From Otis tarda (taxonomy: Eukaryota; Chordata; Aves; Otidiformes; Otididae), in the NCBI GenBank assembly GCA_026413225.1, contig CM048557.1:19880871-19944870 (forward strand): a stretch of 64,000 nt of DNA, read 5' to 3'. Below are positions 38,861-50,039 of the stretch, piece after piece. The position numbers and the translations under genes were made by a program. Each line of letters opens with the position of its first letter. The stretch's first letter is position 1. The notes below the pieces were generated by a model that was not told the origin of the DNA, ran no database searches, and saw only the letters and a program-made list of their open reading frames with translations.

Positions 38861-39438
38861 AGCCAAAATGCCACCTGTGGCCCTGCATATACCCTTTCAT
38901 GACCCCATATACCACATACAGGTCCCCTTATACTCCTTGTCTGCCCATATATGCCCCTCTGTGACCCCCAAATACAGCCTGTGAGCCGTTATAGCCCTTT
39001 TTAGGATGCCATATATGCTCCATGAGCCTTAATATCCCCTTTGGGACCCACATATACTCCCTTTGGTATCCTATATATCCCCTTTGGGGACCCTAAAAAA
39101 GGCTTCTGAGCCCTTATATCCCTCTGTGGGACCCCCTTCTAGCCCCTCTGGTTCCTTATATCCCTCTGTGGGACCCTTTCTAGCCCTTCTGAGCCCCTAC
39201 ATCCCTCTTTGGGACCTCTTATAGCCCCCAGGAGCCCTTATATCCCTTTTTGGGACCCTGTATAGCTCCTCCGAGCCCTTATATCCCCTTTAGGGACCCT
39301 ATAGACCCTTTTGCGCCATTATATTCCCCTTAGGGGCCCTATAGACCCCCTCTGGGACAGGATATACCCCCTGGGAACCTTTATATCCCCTTTAGGGACC
39401 CTACATACCCCCTTTGAGAGCCAAAATATCACCTGTGA
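38861..39438. repeat. ~41-bp tandem repeat array, about 13 copies
   Basis: Unit core is a CCTTATATCCC block, then TTTGGGACCC, TATAGCCCC and CTCTGAGC. The TTATATCCC element recurs near 39031, 39073, 39114, 39156, 39197, 39238, 39279 and 39319, at 40-42 bp spacing; earlier copies are more diverged. The array abuts the 190-bp satellite with no gap. It begins and ends with the same motif (GAGCCAAAAT..CACCTGTG at 38859-38879 and 39417-39437). Confidence 0.9.
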
Positions 39439-39555
39439 GGAGTGTCCCCTCCTTGTGGCTGCTCTTCAGCCCTCCATGTTTTCAGTTTGAAACGTCATCC
39501 TTCCTGCTGGCTCATAATGAAATGGGCCTGCATAATGAAATGAAAACCCTGCATT

Positions 39556-39834
39556 TGGGACACCAACGAGTGCATCAAAGCCTTGCTGGAGAAAGGGAAG
39601 CATGTTCTCCTCCACTGCAGTGATGGTTACTCTCTAGGGCGTACTTGCATCATTCGCTTGACCTGATGGTCAAGTACATCATGAGGCTGCTGGCAGACTA
39701 TGAGTTTGTGAGGGAGCAGTACCCACATCCAGGAGTGTCATCAGGACCTGCTGATGGGTGTGGAGATGTCTCTGCAGCCTGGGGACATCAACATCACACG
39801 CCTGAAGCACTGCCTGTCAAGGAAGATGGCATGA
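39556..39834 (+). pseudogene. Phosphatase-like pseudogene fragment (HC-signature), broken
   Basis: Three consecutive segments in different frames read as one degraded protein. The first (39556 to a TGA near 39664) contains IKALLEKGKHVLLHCSDGYS followed by LGRT, which resembles the HCX5R loop of dual-specificity or myotubularin phosphatases, although two extra residues sit inside the loop. The second continues from ATG with VKYIMRLLADYEFVREQYPH. The third, after another frame change, reads IQECHQDLLMGVEMSLQPGD and ends in a TGA at 39832-39834. One in-frame stop and two frame changes make it non-functional. No introns are seen, which would fit a retrocopy, but no poly-A tail was found. Parent gene not identified. 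Confidence 0.35.
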
Positions 39835-42800
39835 AGCTAAACAGACAGGGTGGCTGTGTTGTTTGGCAGCGACCCTGAAAAGGAAAAACCAAAAGCCTTA
39901 ATTCCATCTTGTGGGTGAATGAGGTGACTGCAGCTGTGGGCTATGTAGGACAGCACTGGCACAAGATGCAAAGATGATGGCCTTCCTTTGTAGCAGTTCC
40001 TAGAGGCTGGTCTTGGCATAAGTATTGCGTAGGGAGCTCTTTTAAGGATACACTAAGGCGAGAGGGAATGTCCTGGCCAGGATGGGAACCATGTGCTTTG
40101 CTTTGGTCTGATGTGATTTTGGGAAAGCAAAGGGCAGTCAGACACTGGTTTACTCAGCTGTCCTGCCTGTGCTTTTACCATGAGCACAATTGCTGCTCAG
40201 CAGAAGGCTTGGTTTTTTGCTAACAGTGTCATCCTTGGAAATAAGACATACTGTCATCTGGTGCCATATCATCCTTTGTGCCTGTCCACCTGATGCTTGT
40301 AGGATGTTGAAGAGGAAAGGTGTAAGGGTGCAGGAGATGACCATGAGAGACAGCCTGCATAGATCTATCAGCCTAGTCCTTCCAACACATGGTGGCTCCC
40401 TGGAGGAGCCTGGCCCAGGAATACCACGCTTGAGTCTCTCTAAAGCATAGGGCAGAACTTCCTGTATGTGCCAGATCTTCCCTTTGTCTGGCCTCATGGG
40501 ATGGTGAAAGTGCTCTAGGAATGGTGGGCCATACTCATGGCATATTCATATAGCATGAGTGGAGGGGAACAAGGGAAGGGAACAAGGTCATCTGCTCCAC
40601 AGGAAAGGTGCCCAAGTGTGAACGGTGTGTCCATTCCTGGCCTCTGTGCAATACTCTTACTCATATTTCCTATTCACAGAGCCGAGCACCTCTCTGAAGG
40701 ACTTGTCTGGAGCTTCCTTATGTCTACCTTGAGTTTTTCTCCAAGGAACTTGTTCATTCATCACTCAAACACTTGCACTACTTCCTTTGGAAACTTCTGT
40801 CTTTCTTGATGTTAATCATAGCTCCTAACTTTGGGATGGTTTTGTTTTTCTGTTCTCCCTGGTCCTCAGTGGGTTTCTTTCTCATGACATTCTAGGTCTG
40901 AGTCCTCATTTTTTTTCTAGGAGAGCTGCTTAACCTCTCTGCAAGGCAGCTCCAGGGAAAGCCTTACACAGATTTGGAGGCTCGACCTTCTGGTCACCAT
41001 ATTACCACACCTCACTGTCCATTCCTTCCATATCCTACAAATATATCTGTTAGTCAAAATGTTGCTCAGGGGACTTCTTTGAACTTCTTTATACAACTTT
41101 TTCAGGCCAACACTTACCTATCCACAAGGTAATAACCAAAACCTTGAACTCAGCAAATCTCTTTTGCTGTGCTGCATGCCTGGACTCCAGGAGGTTCAGA
41201 AAGCCTTCATTTTACAGGGCTGAAGGAAAATCCTTGGGTGTGGGGGATTTATGAATGGATAACTCCCTCAGTTTTGGTCCCTCCACCAAGAGCTGAGCTG
41301 CTCTCTGGAACACCGGTGGGCCAGCAGTGGCCAGAATGTATGCAGCTGTGTAGGGGGCTAAAGAACACAGCTGTAGAGAACTTGGAAAGAATAATAAAGA
41401 GTTGGCTTATCGCCAGAGTCAAATATGGTGTATGGTGTTGGCACGGAGAGGAGAAGTGAAACTGATAAACTGTCTCTTAATGGATGATTTTGGCTGTTGG
41501 CTGTGGCCGCTGTCTGCAAATGTGCTTGTTTTGGTCTCTGTTTTTTTTTGTTGTACGTGAAACTGGCTTTAGCTGGGACAAACAGACATTCCTCCTGCCA
41601 AACTGCCAGTTTTTTTCTGAAGTCCAGATGGGCGATGGGTGCTGGGGCTGATCCTCTTTACAGCTCTTCCCAAGCCCAGCTTGGGACCCACAGTTGTTGA
41701 TTGCGAGCCCAGATGAGGGCAAAACCAGCCCAACTCTCTGCTGAACTGCACCTTTGCTGTGCGTTTCTGGGAGTCTAATGGTGGATTTGCAAGAGCGTAG
41801 CTCAGATCTACAGGCCAGCATACCGAGGTGTTCACTACCCAAACCATCTACCTCTTGACGTTTCAGAGGGACAAATCCTGAGTGGACCCAGCCTTGCCTA
41901 CACCATGGGTTTTTCCCTCCTCCACCTGCTAGGGGGATAAAGCCCTGCAAAGCACCAGCCCCACCTCGAGGACTTTCTCTTCCTTCACTGGCATCTGCAG
42001 CATTACTTGCACAATGCTAAAGGTGGTGAAACAGGAAGCCTGCAGCCGTGAATTTGTCGCTATCTATCTAACATCTGAGAGGCGTCTGGAAAATATTGTC
42101 AGGGCCATGTCTGAATCAGCCTAAAAATCCCCAGTTGAAAGAGGAGGAACCGTCTGGGCTGGGGGAGGTGGGCAGGAGCTGTTTGGGCTCCTGTTTCCAT
42201 GGGATCCCCTACACACAGGCACTACACGTGCTGTCACCAGGGCTGCTGAGTATTTCTAGCTACATTTCCACCTGCCTCTCCTTTGAACCCACAGAGATAC
42301 GGGTCTGGGGTGTCCCACAGGGGGGATTACCTTTCTGCCTGGTAGTGTAGGGCTGTTCCCCTGCACCCCCATGTTCTGCTGCCTTTCCCCAGCCCCTGTG
42401 CTGCAATGAGCCTTGGGACTGCCCGCAGTGGCTCCACAGGTTTGTTTTTTAAAAAAGAACCTTAGTTGTGCTGAAATATTTCACACGGGGAGGAGCTGCA
42501 AATATTTCCCGTGTGGTAAGGGAGGTAAAAAGAACATGCTAGCAATGGACGGCTCGCTCAGGGATTGCTCTTGCACATGCTATCGGCAGTGGATTGGGGG
42601 GTGCAGGTTCTTTCCCCTCTTCATTCCTGAAGGGCAGAGCTACTCCCAGGCCCTTGGAGGCGAACGGAGCTGTGTCCTTGTCCATGGATAAGCCACTGTG
42701 TGTCTCTGAGGGGAAATTTTATTAGAGGCCTTGCGGATGGATGGCTGTGCTCTGGGAGCCCAGGCTCCCCACAACCTTGAAGCCGTATCTAGTGTGGCTG

Positions 42801-43060
42801 GTTGCTGGGAGGAAAAGCCTTGCTCCCTCCTCAGCGCTCCTGAGGAAAAGCACCTCCCTGGCTGCTCTGGGGGGTTCTGCTTGCCCACCCCACGGGTAGA
42901 AGATGTCCTCCCCCTCCCCCCCCCTCCGGTGTCTGCCCTCTCCTCCGGGACTGCCTGCCTCGCCTGCCCCAGCCAAGGGAGGTGCACAAAGGACTCTTGC
43001 ACATCATTGGTCTGAGAAGGTCTCCATGCCCTTAAAGAGAAGGTGGATTTTCTGCTGAGC
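39835..43060. other. Intergenic, SYT8 to TNNI2, right part
   Basis: No exon was recognised on either strand. It may contain decayed mobile-element sequence, but I cannot name a family. The last few hundred bases lead into the TNNI2 promoter. Confidence 0.4.
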
Positions 43061-43166
43061 CACCCGAGAAGCCCTTTTATACCTCCTTACTCAGCCAGCT
43101 GCCTGCAGCTCGCCAGTCCGTCCTGTCCAGCCAGCAAGACTCTCTGATTTTCTCCTCCAGACTTGG
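43061..43166 (+). promoter_or_regulatory. TNNI2: TNNI2 core promoter and 5' UTR exon 1 (inferred)
   Basis: A TATA-like TTTATA lies at 43076-43081. A start site about 30 bp downstream (near 43106) would give a first non-coding exon ending at a good donor, ACTTGG/GTGAGC (43166/43167). A CAGCTG E-box at 43097-43102 lies between them. Fast troponin I genes have a non-coding first exon followed by a long first intron, which matches the next acceptor at 44889-44890. Confidence 0.6.
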
Positions 43167-43730
43167 GTGAGCTGTTTTGCATGTCTCTTAATGACCCCGC
43201 TTGCTCTTAGAGGGTGATGGGGGAATAGATTTACTCACCTGAGTTTTAGGGAGACAAATACCAGGTGGGGGTGACCTGCTGGGAGAATCGGAGGTGCTAA
43301 TAAAACCTTCTCCATCCTTTGCCTGTCAGAGAGGGTTAGCGCGTCGGGAAGTCTCCCTCTGTCTTTTCCAGTGACCATTTTTCTCTTTGGTTTCATGCCT
43401 TCCCCTCCCTTGGTTGGTTCTGCTCTCCAGCTTGAGCAGCGAGGGCAAGCACTGCCCTCCCCAGGGTGGTGGGATCCTTGCCTGTGGTAACTCGATGATG
43501 CTCCCTACTTACACCCCTTCCTTCAGCTCCCAACTCGGTCCTTGCAGTGCCTTCCTCCCCAAAAACACCCTTGGATAGGGACCGGCATCCAAACTTACTG
43601 TGTCTCCCCCCAGAAGAGGTGATTTAAAACCCACGTTGCAGGCGGCGAGCCACAGCCTCACATCCCCTCACTTCCTCGGCACTCGCAGCATTGCGGCCGC
43701 CAAAGTGGGAGCGTGAGGGCAGGGATGTAA

Positions 43731-43874
43731 GTAAAAATAACTGGCGTTCCTCGGCTGCACTGCCCCTCAGCTGTAGCCCAGCCACCTGCGGTGGCTTTTG
43801 CTTCGCATCGCCCCGACCTCCCTGAGTCATGGGGGCTGGCACGGGGGAAAGGCTGCTGTCCGAGGAGACAGCTG
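43731..43874. promoter_or_regulatory. Candidate intronic muscle enhancer of TNNI2
   Basis: Within TNNI2 intron 1 a MEF2-like GTAAAAATAA (43731-43740) is followed by E-boxes CAGCTG (43768-43773), CACCTG (43783-43788) and CAGCTG (43869-43874). The quail and mammalian fast troponin I genes are known to carry an internal regulatory element in intron 1 made of MEF2, E-box and CACC sites. The correspondence here is inferred from content and position, not alignment. Confidence 0.4.
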
Positions 43875-44912
43875 CAGCTCCTTCTGCAGCTCCCCGACCA
43901 TTTTTAGAAGCACTTTCCCCCCCCTCCTCCCTAAAGTAATGTGATGGGCCTGCACATTTTCCAGGATAAAGTTTCCTTGGCCCTGCAAGCTCTGCCTCCT
44001 CCCTCGGGTATGAGCCCCCGTTAACACTTCACCTCCCGACAGAGCCTGGCGGGTCTGCAGACGGCGATGTCTGCAAAAGACTAGCTTAGTTTGGGCTCAG
44101 CTGACACTCCTGTACCTCCTTCCATCAGGAGGGACAAGCAGGAGAAATTGCTCTGCTAGAAAAATAAAATTCTATTTACACAGAAACAATTTACAGCAAA
44201 ACAAAGGTGCTCTTCCATCTCTTCCCTAATATGCTGCATTGTATCTGTGAAGTTTCCACTTAAAGGAAATGGAAGGAATTGTCTGGGGAAACTCTGTGTG
44301 CCTTTAAAGTCAACAACAAATTTCAACTCCATTCTATCTCATCTGCGCTGGGTCTGTTGCAATAGGCTCCCCTGCCCCACACAATGGATGCAAATCCTGG
44401 CAGCAGCATCCTCTGAGGTCCTTCCTTGTCACCTGGGGCTGTTGCCAACCCTCTGCAGGCTTTGGGGTATTTTTTGCTCATGAAGTGGGGCAAGACTGCT
44501 TGGCAAAGTGAAACAGTAGACTGAAAACAACTTTTTCCTCTTCTTCCTTTATTGCACAAAATGGTTTCCTTGGGGTCAAACAAGGGGCATACCTGCAGGA
44601 ATTACTGTCACAAATCTCTCTTCTTCTGACCCAGAACCATTTGGTCTGGTCCAGAACTCCCCCAGTGCTGAGGTTTGTGTGGCTGTGGGTAGACACGTGT
44701 TTGGCTCTCATCCACAGACTGCAGCCTAGTTCCCTATATGATGAAAATTTGGAGAAGTTGGGAAATAAAAGCAAACCTGTTCCTCTTTTTTTTTTTTTTT
44801 TAATAAAGGAAACTTACTTTGTTTTTAAACCTAAGAAAGTCACCACCAGCATGAATAAATGTGAACCTTCTTTCCTGGTTTTCATTGCAGGCTTACAATC
44901 ACCTAAAGCAAG

Positions 44913-47900
44913 ATGTCTGAGTAAGTTCCCATTTTTCTGTCTCTAATATATTGTTGACATCTAAAATCTTTTCTTCAACTGCCTACTTTTTATGCTTGTT
45001 AAGATTCCTCTGCTTGTTTCCAATTAGGATACTAACTGCCTTTTTCTCCCCTTTCTATTCTTTCCCTTCCTTGTCCATCTGCTCTTCCTGAACAGTGAGG
45101 AGGTAAGTGTGCCTTGCTGGGGTTTTTTCCTTTAGTGATGCTCATGACTTCAATCCTGGCTTCACTCTTCCTCCTTAGGAAAACCAGCCGCTGGGTGGGG
45201 GTGGGAAGAATAGTTCATGGCAAGGCTTTCTTTCTGACTCCTCCTGGTAAAGATGGAAAGGAGAAGGAAAATCCTTTTTGAAGGTCTTTTCTGCCTCCTG
45301 GCTTGGAGTTAGATGATTTTTTTCCCTCCTTTCCTGCTTCCCCAGCTGGCCACGAGATGGTGCTGGGAAGGCGGTGGTCCAGAGCTGCCTCTCCTCCATC
45401 ACCCATCCACCACCCAGCCCTTGGCCTAGCATCCTCTTGTCCTTCCGCGCACCTAGTGCCTCGTTTTCTGCCCACCGAGCGCTGCCAAATTTCTTCCCAA
45501 AGGCGATCCGGGGAGACCTGGATCCAGGGGAGCATGAGCAGGGTGAAGGTTACATCCTTAGCAAATTCTCCCTTGCTTCTGGCAGAGCGGGAGCGGGGCT
45601 GGGCTCGAAGCCTGGAGGTGGCTGGGGAAACACAGGGGAAGGTGTGGGAGGGTTGTGAGTGGCTTTGTCACTTCACATTTCCTCTTAGCAAGCTGCTACA
45701 TCCTTCATCTCTGCTTGGTACCTCCCCATACGTCCGAAACACCACAAGCTCAAGCTTGTCCTCACTGCGAGAAAAGAGGTTTTCAGGGACAAAGAGGGTT
45801 TCAGGGACACATAGAAATGCCACAATATGGTGCTGATGTCCAACAGGTGCTTTTACTCCTAATCAAACCCACTCCCCCCAGAAAAGGCTGGGAGGGCACT
45901 CTTTGCTAAGGTACCTGTTTTCAGGTGGAGAATAAGCTCTGGGCTAACAGTGCTCGAGGGATCTGCTCTGTTGTGGCCCACGCCCAGATTCATCTGAGCA
46001 AAATCCTGCTGGTTAATGGTGCACCGCATCTCTGAGCTGAATACCTTTTCTCCGCAGAGCCCTCCAGCCCTGTCAGAAGGGCCTTAGCACCATGTGCATA
46101 TGCAAAACACATCAGATTTTGTTACATTACACTTTGTAGATCCTTATCCGCTTCCTCCTCTATACAGCCCAAGACTCACACCCAAATGCTGCTTTCTACT
46201 CCCTCACCATGGCATATCAGATGTCAGGGTGCATTTCCCCTGCTCCAGCCACACTCAGCCTTGTTCTGGGCAAAATGCTGAGAAAACAGCTGCAATACAG
46301 CAGCACATCAAAGTTGTGGGTTCTTTTATAAATGAGAGACCTGTTGCTGCTGTTCCAGCAGATCATGGGTACAGAAGGGCAGGCTTGGTCTTCCAGGGTC
46401 CCCAAATTATTTCTCACCTGGCATCCCAGGGAAGAGGGAGCTCACTTGCATCTTGCAGCCCCGTGGCCCTCCACCTTCCTTGGCCAGAGAAAGACCCTGT
46501 AGTCCTGTCTGTCCTCCAGCTGCGATGAGCCCCCTTCAGCATCACATGCACTGGGTCTTTTCAGCTCCAAGAAATTACACAGCCTTCATGTTTTCACCTG
46601 CCTGGCTGTCCTTCTCACCGGGTGTGCCATGGACCGCTCAGAAAGACATCCTACAGCTCCCAAGTGCCCAGGGGCATTGGGGCCATTAGCTTGAGTACAA
46701 AGCAAAACACATGCCAGAGTGAAGAGGAAATTAGAGAAAAGACTAAAAGTCCCAAGAAGACAAGTTTGAAGTTATATCTTAGAATCATAGAATCATAGAA
46801 TGGTTAGAGTTGGAAGGGACCTTCAAAGGTCATCTAGTCCAACCCCCCTGCAAGGAGCAGGGACATCTCCAACCAGATCAGGTTGCTCAGCGCCTCATCC
46901 AGCCTGGCCTTGAACGTTTCCAGGGATGGGGCCTCCACCATCTTTCTGGGCAACCTGTTCCAGTGTTCTATAACTCGCATACAATCTTGTATGCATATCT
47001 TCAAGTTCATCACCGTCATTACCTTTTCCTGAGACACTTCATAGGTTTTAGCCACCTGAGGTTGGCAAAGCTGGATTCAGCAGGGATCCTCTTCTATGAG
47101 TCACTGATCTGGGGACAAACTGTGTGTCAAGCCGTTCGTCCTGGCCAGAACCAGCTCCCTGGCAGGGCTGCAGGTCCTCGGCAGACTGTAGGGTTGCATG
47201 GGGAAGGGGGACGGAAAGGGGAACGGGCATCTGATAACCTGCTTTTCTCTCGTTCCTTCCACTTGCAGAAAAAGAGAAGGGCAGCCACTGCCCGTCGGCA
47301 GCACCTGAAGGTATGTGGCACTGCAGGGGCTGAGCAAGGTGTGTCCTGACCATCCCATCTCCCATCCCGAGCCAGCCAGCTCTTGGCACTCTCCTTCCTG
47401 GAAAAGGCCATAATGCACAACATGGGGGCCCCTGACACCCTTCCCCACTCCTTCCTGGGTTCCCACCAGTGTCCCTTGCTTGGGGACACCCGTATTGATA
47501 GGGAGCTCCCCAAGCTGCCTCTCTATCAGGTCTCTCCCTCCCTTGCTGACCCCCCCTGCTGTCCTCATTTACCTCTACTCCATGATGACCATCTTCCTGC
47601 TGCCTTCCAGAGTGCTATGCTCCAGCTTGCTGCCACTGAAATAGAAAGAGAAGCAGCTGCTAAAGAAGTGGAAAAGCAAAACTACCTGGCAGAGCATTGC
47701 CCTCCTCTGTCGCTCCCAGGATCCATGCAGGAACTTCAGGTAAAGATTTCTTTAACCCTTTCACTGTGTCAGAGCAGAAAGGATTTGGCTACATCAGTGA
47801 ACCTGGTGGATCTAGATTGGCTTTCCCATCTTGACCTCCTTCTCACTTGTGGGTGCCCTAGAGCTGGCTGGATTTGGAACTGGATTGAGAGGCAGCTGGG

Positions 47901-48960
47901 GTCTCTCTGCAAAAAACGTGAGGTCTGACTGGCAGGAAAGCTATATTTCTAACGATGTGTTGACGCAGCATTTGCGTGAAGCTGGTAGCATGGAGACCAG
48001 GAGCTGGCCTGCAAGCCACCCTTCACTATCTGGTCTTGACCCCATCTGATCTTCTGGACTGAGGTCTTCCAGAGCCAGAGTGGTCAGGAGAGAGGAGACA
48101 CATGTGTGGCTCCTAGTATTTAACATCTCTCTTTGCTTTTCCTCCTAGGACCTGTGCAAAAAGCTTCATGCCAAGATAGAGTCAGTGGATGAGGAGAGGT
48201 ATGACACAGAGGTGAAGCTACAGAAAACTACCAAGGAGGTGAGTTTCCCCTGGAGCCATCCTTCAGAGGAGTCGCCAGCCCATCCTTTGTGCCTCCCTGC
48301 ACTGTTTGGGTCTGCCTCATTAAACCCACACCCCACTCTCTCTGTCTGCCCCTCCTTATTTCATCCCCCCACAGCTGGAAGACTTGAGCCAGAAGCTTTT
48401 TGATCTGCGGGGCAAGTTCAAGAGGCCACCCCTGCGCAGGGTGCGCATGTCCGCTGATGCGATGCTGCGGGCCCTGCTGGGCTCCAAGCACAAGGTCTGC
48501 ATGGACCTCCGAGCCAACCTGAAGCAAGTCAAGAAGGAGGACACTGAGAAGGTACCCCTTCCCTCTCCCCTGTGCCTATACAAGAGTTGGTTCCCATTTT
48601 TGGGGGCTTATGCCTCCCTGTGTGATAGACAGAGTTGAGGGTGAGCCTTTCTCCTTAATACTTCCTGCTCAATATTTCCTCCTCTGGCACTCATGATGTT
48701 GAAAAAAGAGAGTGCAGCCCAAAAAGATGTACCACATGGGTGGAATTGGGTTCCTTTAGCTGACATGGGTTTTTTCATGGGTGGACAGATGAGGTGCTCT
48801 GCTCGGGTGGGTTCTTAGCCCAGGGGCACTGCTTACACCCATGTGCCCATCCCTCCCACAGGAGAAGGACCTCCGTGATGTTGGTGACTGGAGGAAGAAC
48901 ATTGAGGAGAAGTCTGGCATGGAGGGCAGAAAGAAGATGTTCGAGGCTGGCGAGTCCTAA
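44913..48960 (+). CDS. TNNI2: Troponin I, fast skeletal muscle (complete, seven coding exons)
   Basis: Inhibitory subunit of the thin-filament troponin complex in fast-twitch fibres; it binds actin, troponin C and troponin T. Coding exons: 44913-44920 (ATGTCTGA), 45096-45102 (7-nt microexon), 47269-47310, 47611-47739, 48149-48238, 48375-48551 and 48862-48960. They total 549 nt plus stop, giving 183 residues, the usual family length. All junctions are GT-AG and in phase. The N-terminus [19 protein letters not shown] is the family sequence. Inhibitory region [12 protein letters not shown] is at 105-116, the switch helix about 117-133, and the C-terminus ends FEAGES. The 5' UTR part of the first coding exon begins after the acceptor at 44890. 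A CR1 fragment sits in the intron before exon 47269. Identity is essentially certain. Confidence 0.98.
45096..45102 (+). CDS. TNNI2: TNNI2 seven-nucleotide microexon
   Basis: TGAGGAG is flanked by CTGAACAG and GTAAGT. It completes codon 3 (GA/T) and supplies codons 4-5 (GAG GAG), giving MSDEE exactly as the protein family requires. Without it the reading frame into the next exon would be lost. Part of the TNNI2 coding sequence entry. Confidence 0.93.
46781..46985 (-). mobile_element. CR1 LINE, 3' end fragment
   Basis: The plus strand starts with AGAATCATAGAATCATAGAA, the reverse complement of the ATTCTATG repeats at the CR1 3' end. GTTGGAAGGGACCTTCAAAG and CATCTAGTCCAACCCCC then follow, both hallmark CR1 blocks. 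The minus strand translates to [20 protein letters not shown], the C-terminus of CR1 ORF2. It is 5'-truncated, as most CR1 copies are, and lies in a TNNI2 intron. The left (5') limit is approximate. Confidence 0.93.
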
Positions 48961-49088
48961 GTGCCCATCTCTCCACGCCCACCTTCCGTCCCCTCCTGTC
49001 CCTGCCATCCCCCTGTGCTCAGTGGCACTGACTGGGTGCCGTTTCTTTCTGGTTTTGCGAAAAGCTGCATCCTGGCAGCAGCGGTGTA

Positions 49089-49094
49089 AATAAA
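49089..49094 (+). terminator. TNNI2: TNNI2 polyadenylation signal AATAAA
   Basis: Canonical signal 129 nt after the TNNI2 stop codon, giving a short 3' UTR as expected for this gene. Confidence 0.85.
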
Positions 49095-49959
49095 GCTTTG
49101 GAGGGAGAGGCGGGTGTCGCCTGCCTGGGGGGCTGGACCCTGACCCATGGTGCCAGCAGAGTCTGCACCTGCTGCGGGGGTCCTGGTGGGGACGGAGAGG
49201 CTTTGGCAGGGGCCGCACTGTGGGGACAGAGATGGGGACTGCCGAAGCTGGGGATGCTCATCCACCTCATTGTGGGCAGGAAAGGACAAGGCCATGCCAC
49301 CATGGTCTGCTGGCATCCTCCTGCCAGGCTACACCACCAGCTTCTGGCCACATCCTTCACCAGTGGTGAAGAGAGAAAGAGATAAGAGTCCAAGCCCCAG
49401 GAGGTGTTATGAAACCTCCATCCATGGTGACAACAGCAGGAAGCCCTGGGGAAAGAGAAGAGCTGGAAAGGGAGGTAAGGGGTGACGGCTGCAGGGCAGA
49501 AGCAGACCCATTGGCCCCAGTGGGCTCTGGGAGCTGCTAAGTCAGGATAACCTCAGCAGCTCCTGCGGCAGCACCCTGGTACTCAGTGCACTGTAGGGTG
49601 CTGTGGTTTAGAGATGATGGCTGTCCCCAAAGTGGCATGGGCAGCTGGGGGAGCGGTGGGTTGCCCCTCTCCCTGCCATGGTCCGCGTCCCCTGCTTTCC
49701 CTTTGTGTTAGCCCAGTACTTCCCGATTTTGAGCTGCTGGTAGAGGCAAAACTTTAAAATAGTCCCAACGGTTATAAAAAAAAACAAAAAAAAAAACCCC
49801 AAATTTGCCTTCCCTCTGCCTCTCTCCCATCCCCCCAAACCCTCAGCCCATGAAGTTTCCGGCACAGCTCACTTCTGCTGAGCACAGGAAAAGCAAAAAG
49901 GCTGCGGCACCCTTCTGCCGGAGCTGTCTGCCGGGCCTCTGTGCCGGCCAGGGGAGAAG

Positions 49960-50039
49960 ATGTCGGACTCAGAGGGGTGCCAGGAGGGTGCGGAAGGTGT
50001 CAGCCGAATGGGAGATGAATCCCCCGGGGAGATCGAGAG
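49960..50039 (+). CDS. LSP1: Candidate upstream alternative first coding exon of LSP1
   Basis: ATG at 49960 opens a 26-codon acidic peptide starting MSDSEGCQEGAEGVSRMGDE, ending at a consensus donor (GAGAG/GTGAGG) in phase 2. The next recognised coding exon on this strand is the LSP1 first exon 12.3 kb downstream, which also ends AG/GTGAG in phase 2, so both can splice to the same second exon. Human LSP1 also has isoforms that differ at the N-terminus, one of them acidic. Known role of LSP1: intracellular F-actin-binding protein of leukocytes and endothelium. The peptide itself is not conserved enough for me to prove identity; it could belong to an unrelated small gene. Confidence 0.5.

Noticed and set aside
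42482..42515. CACACGGG/CCCGTGTG inverted repeat
   Set aside because: 8-bp arms with an 18-nt loop are expected by chance in a window of this size.
39837..42691. Several 60-150-codon frames on both strands (e.g. 40150-40497, 41477-41950)
   Set aside because: No family resemblance, no consistent splice sites, and composition typical of non-coding sequence.
46834..47055. 73-codon minus-strand frame
   Set aside because: It is the tail of CR1 ORF2, a mobile-element relic and not a host gene.
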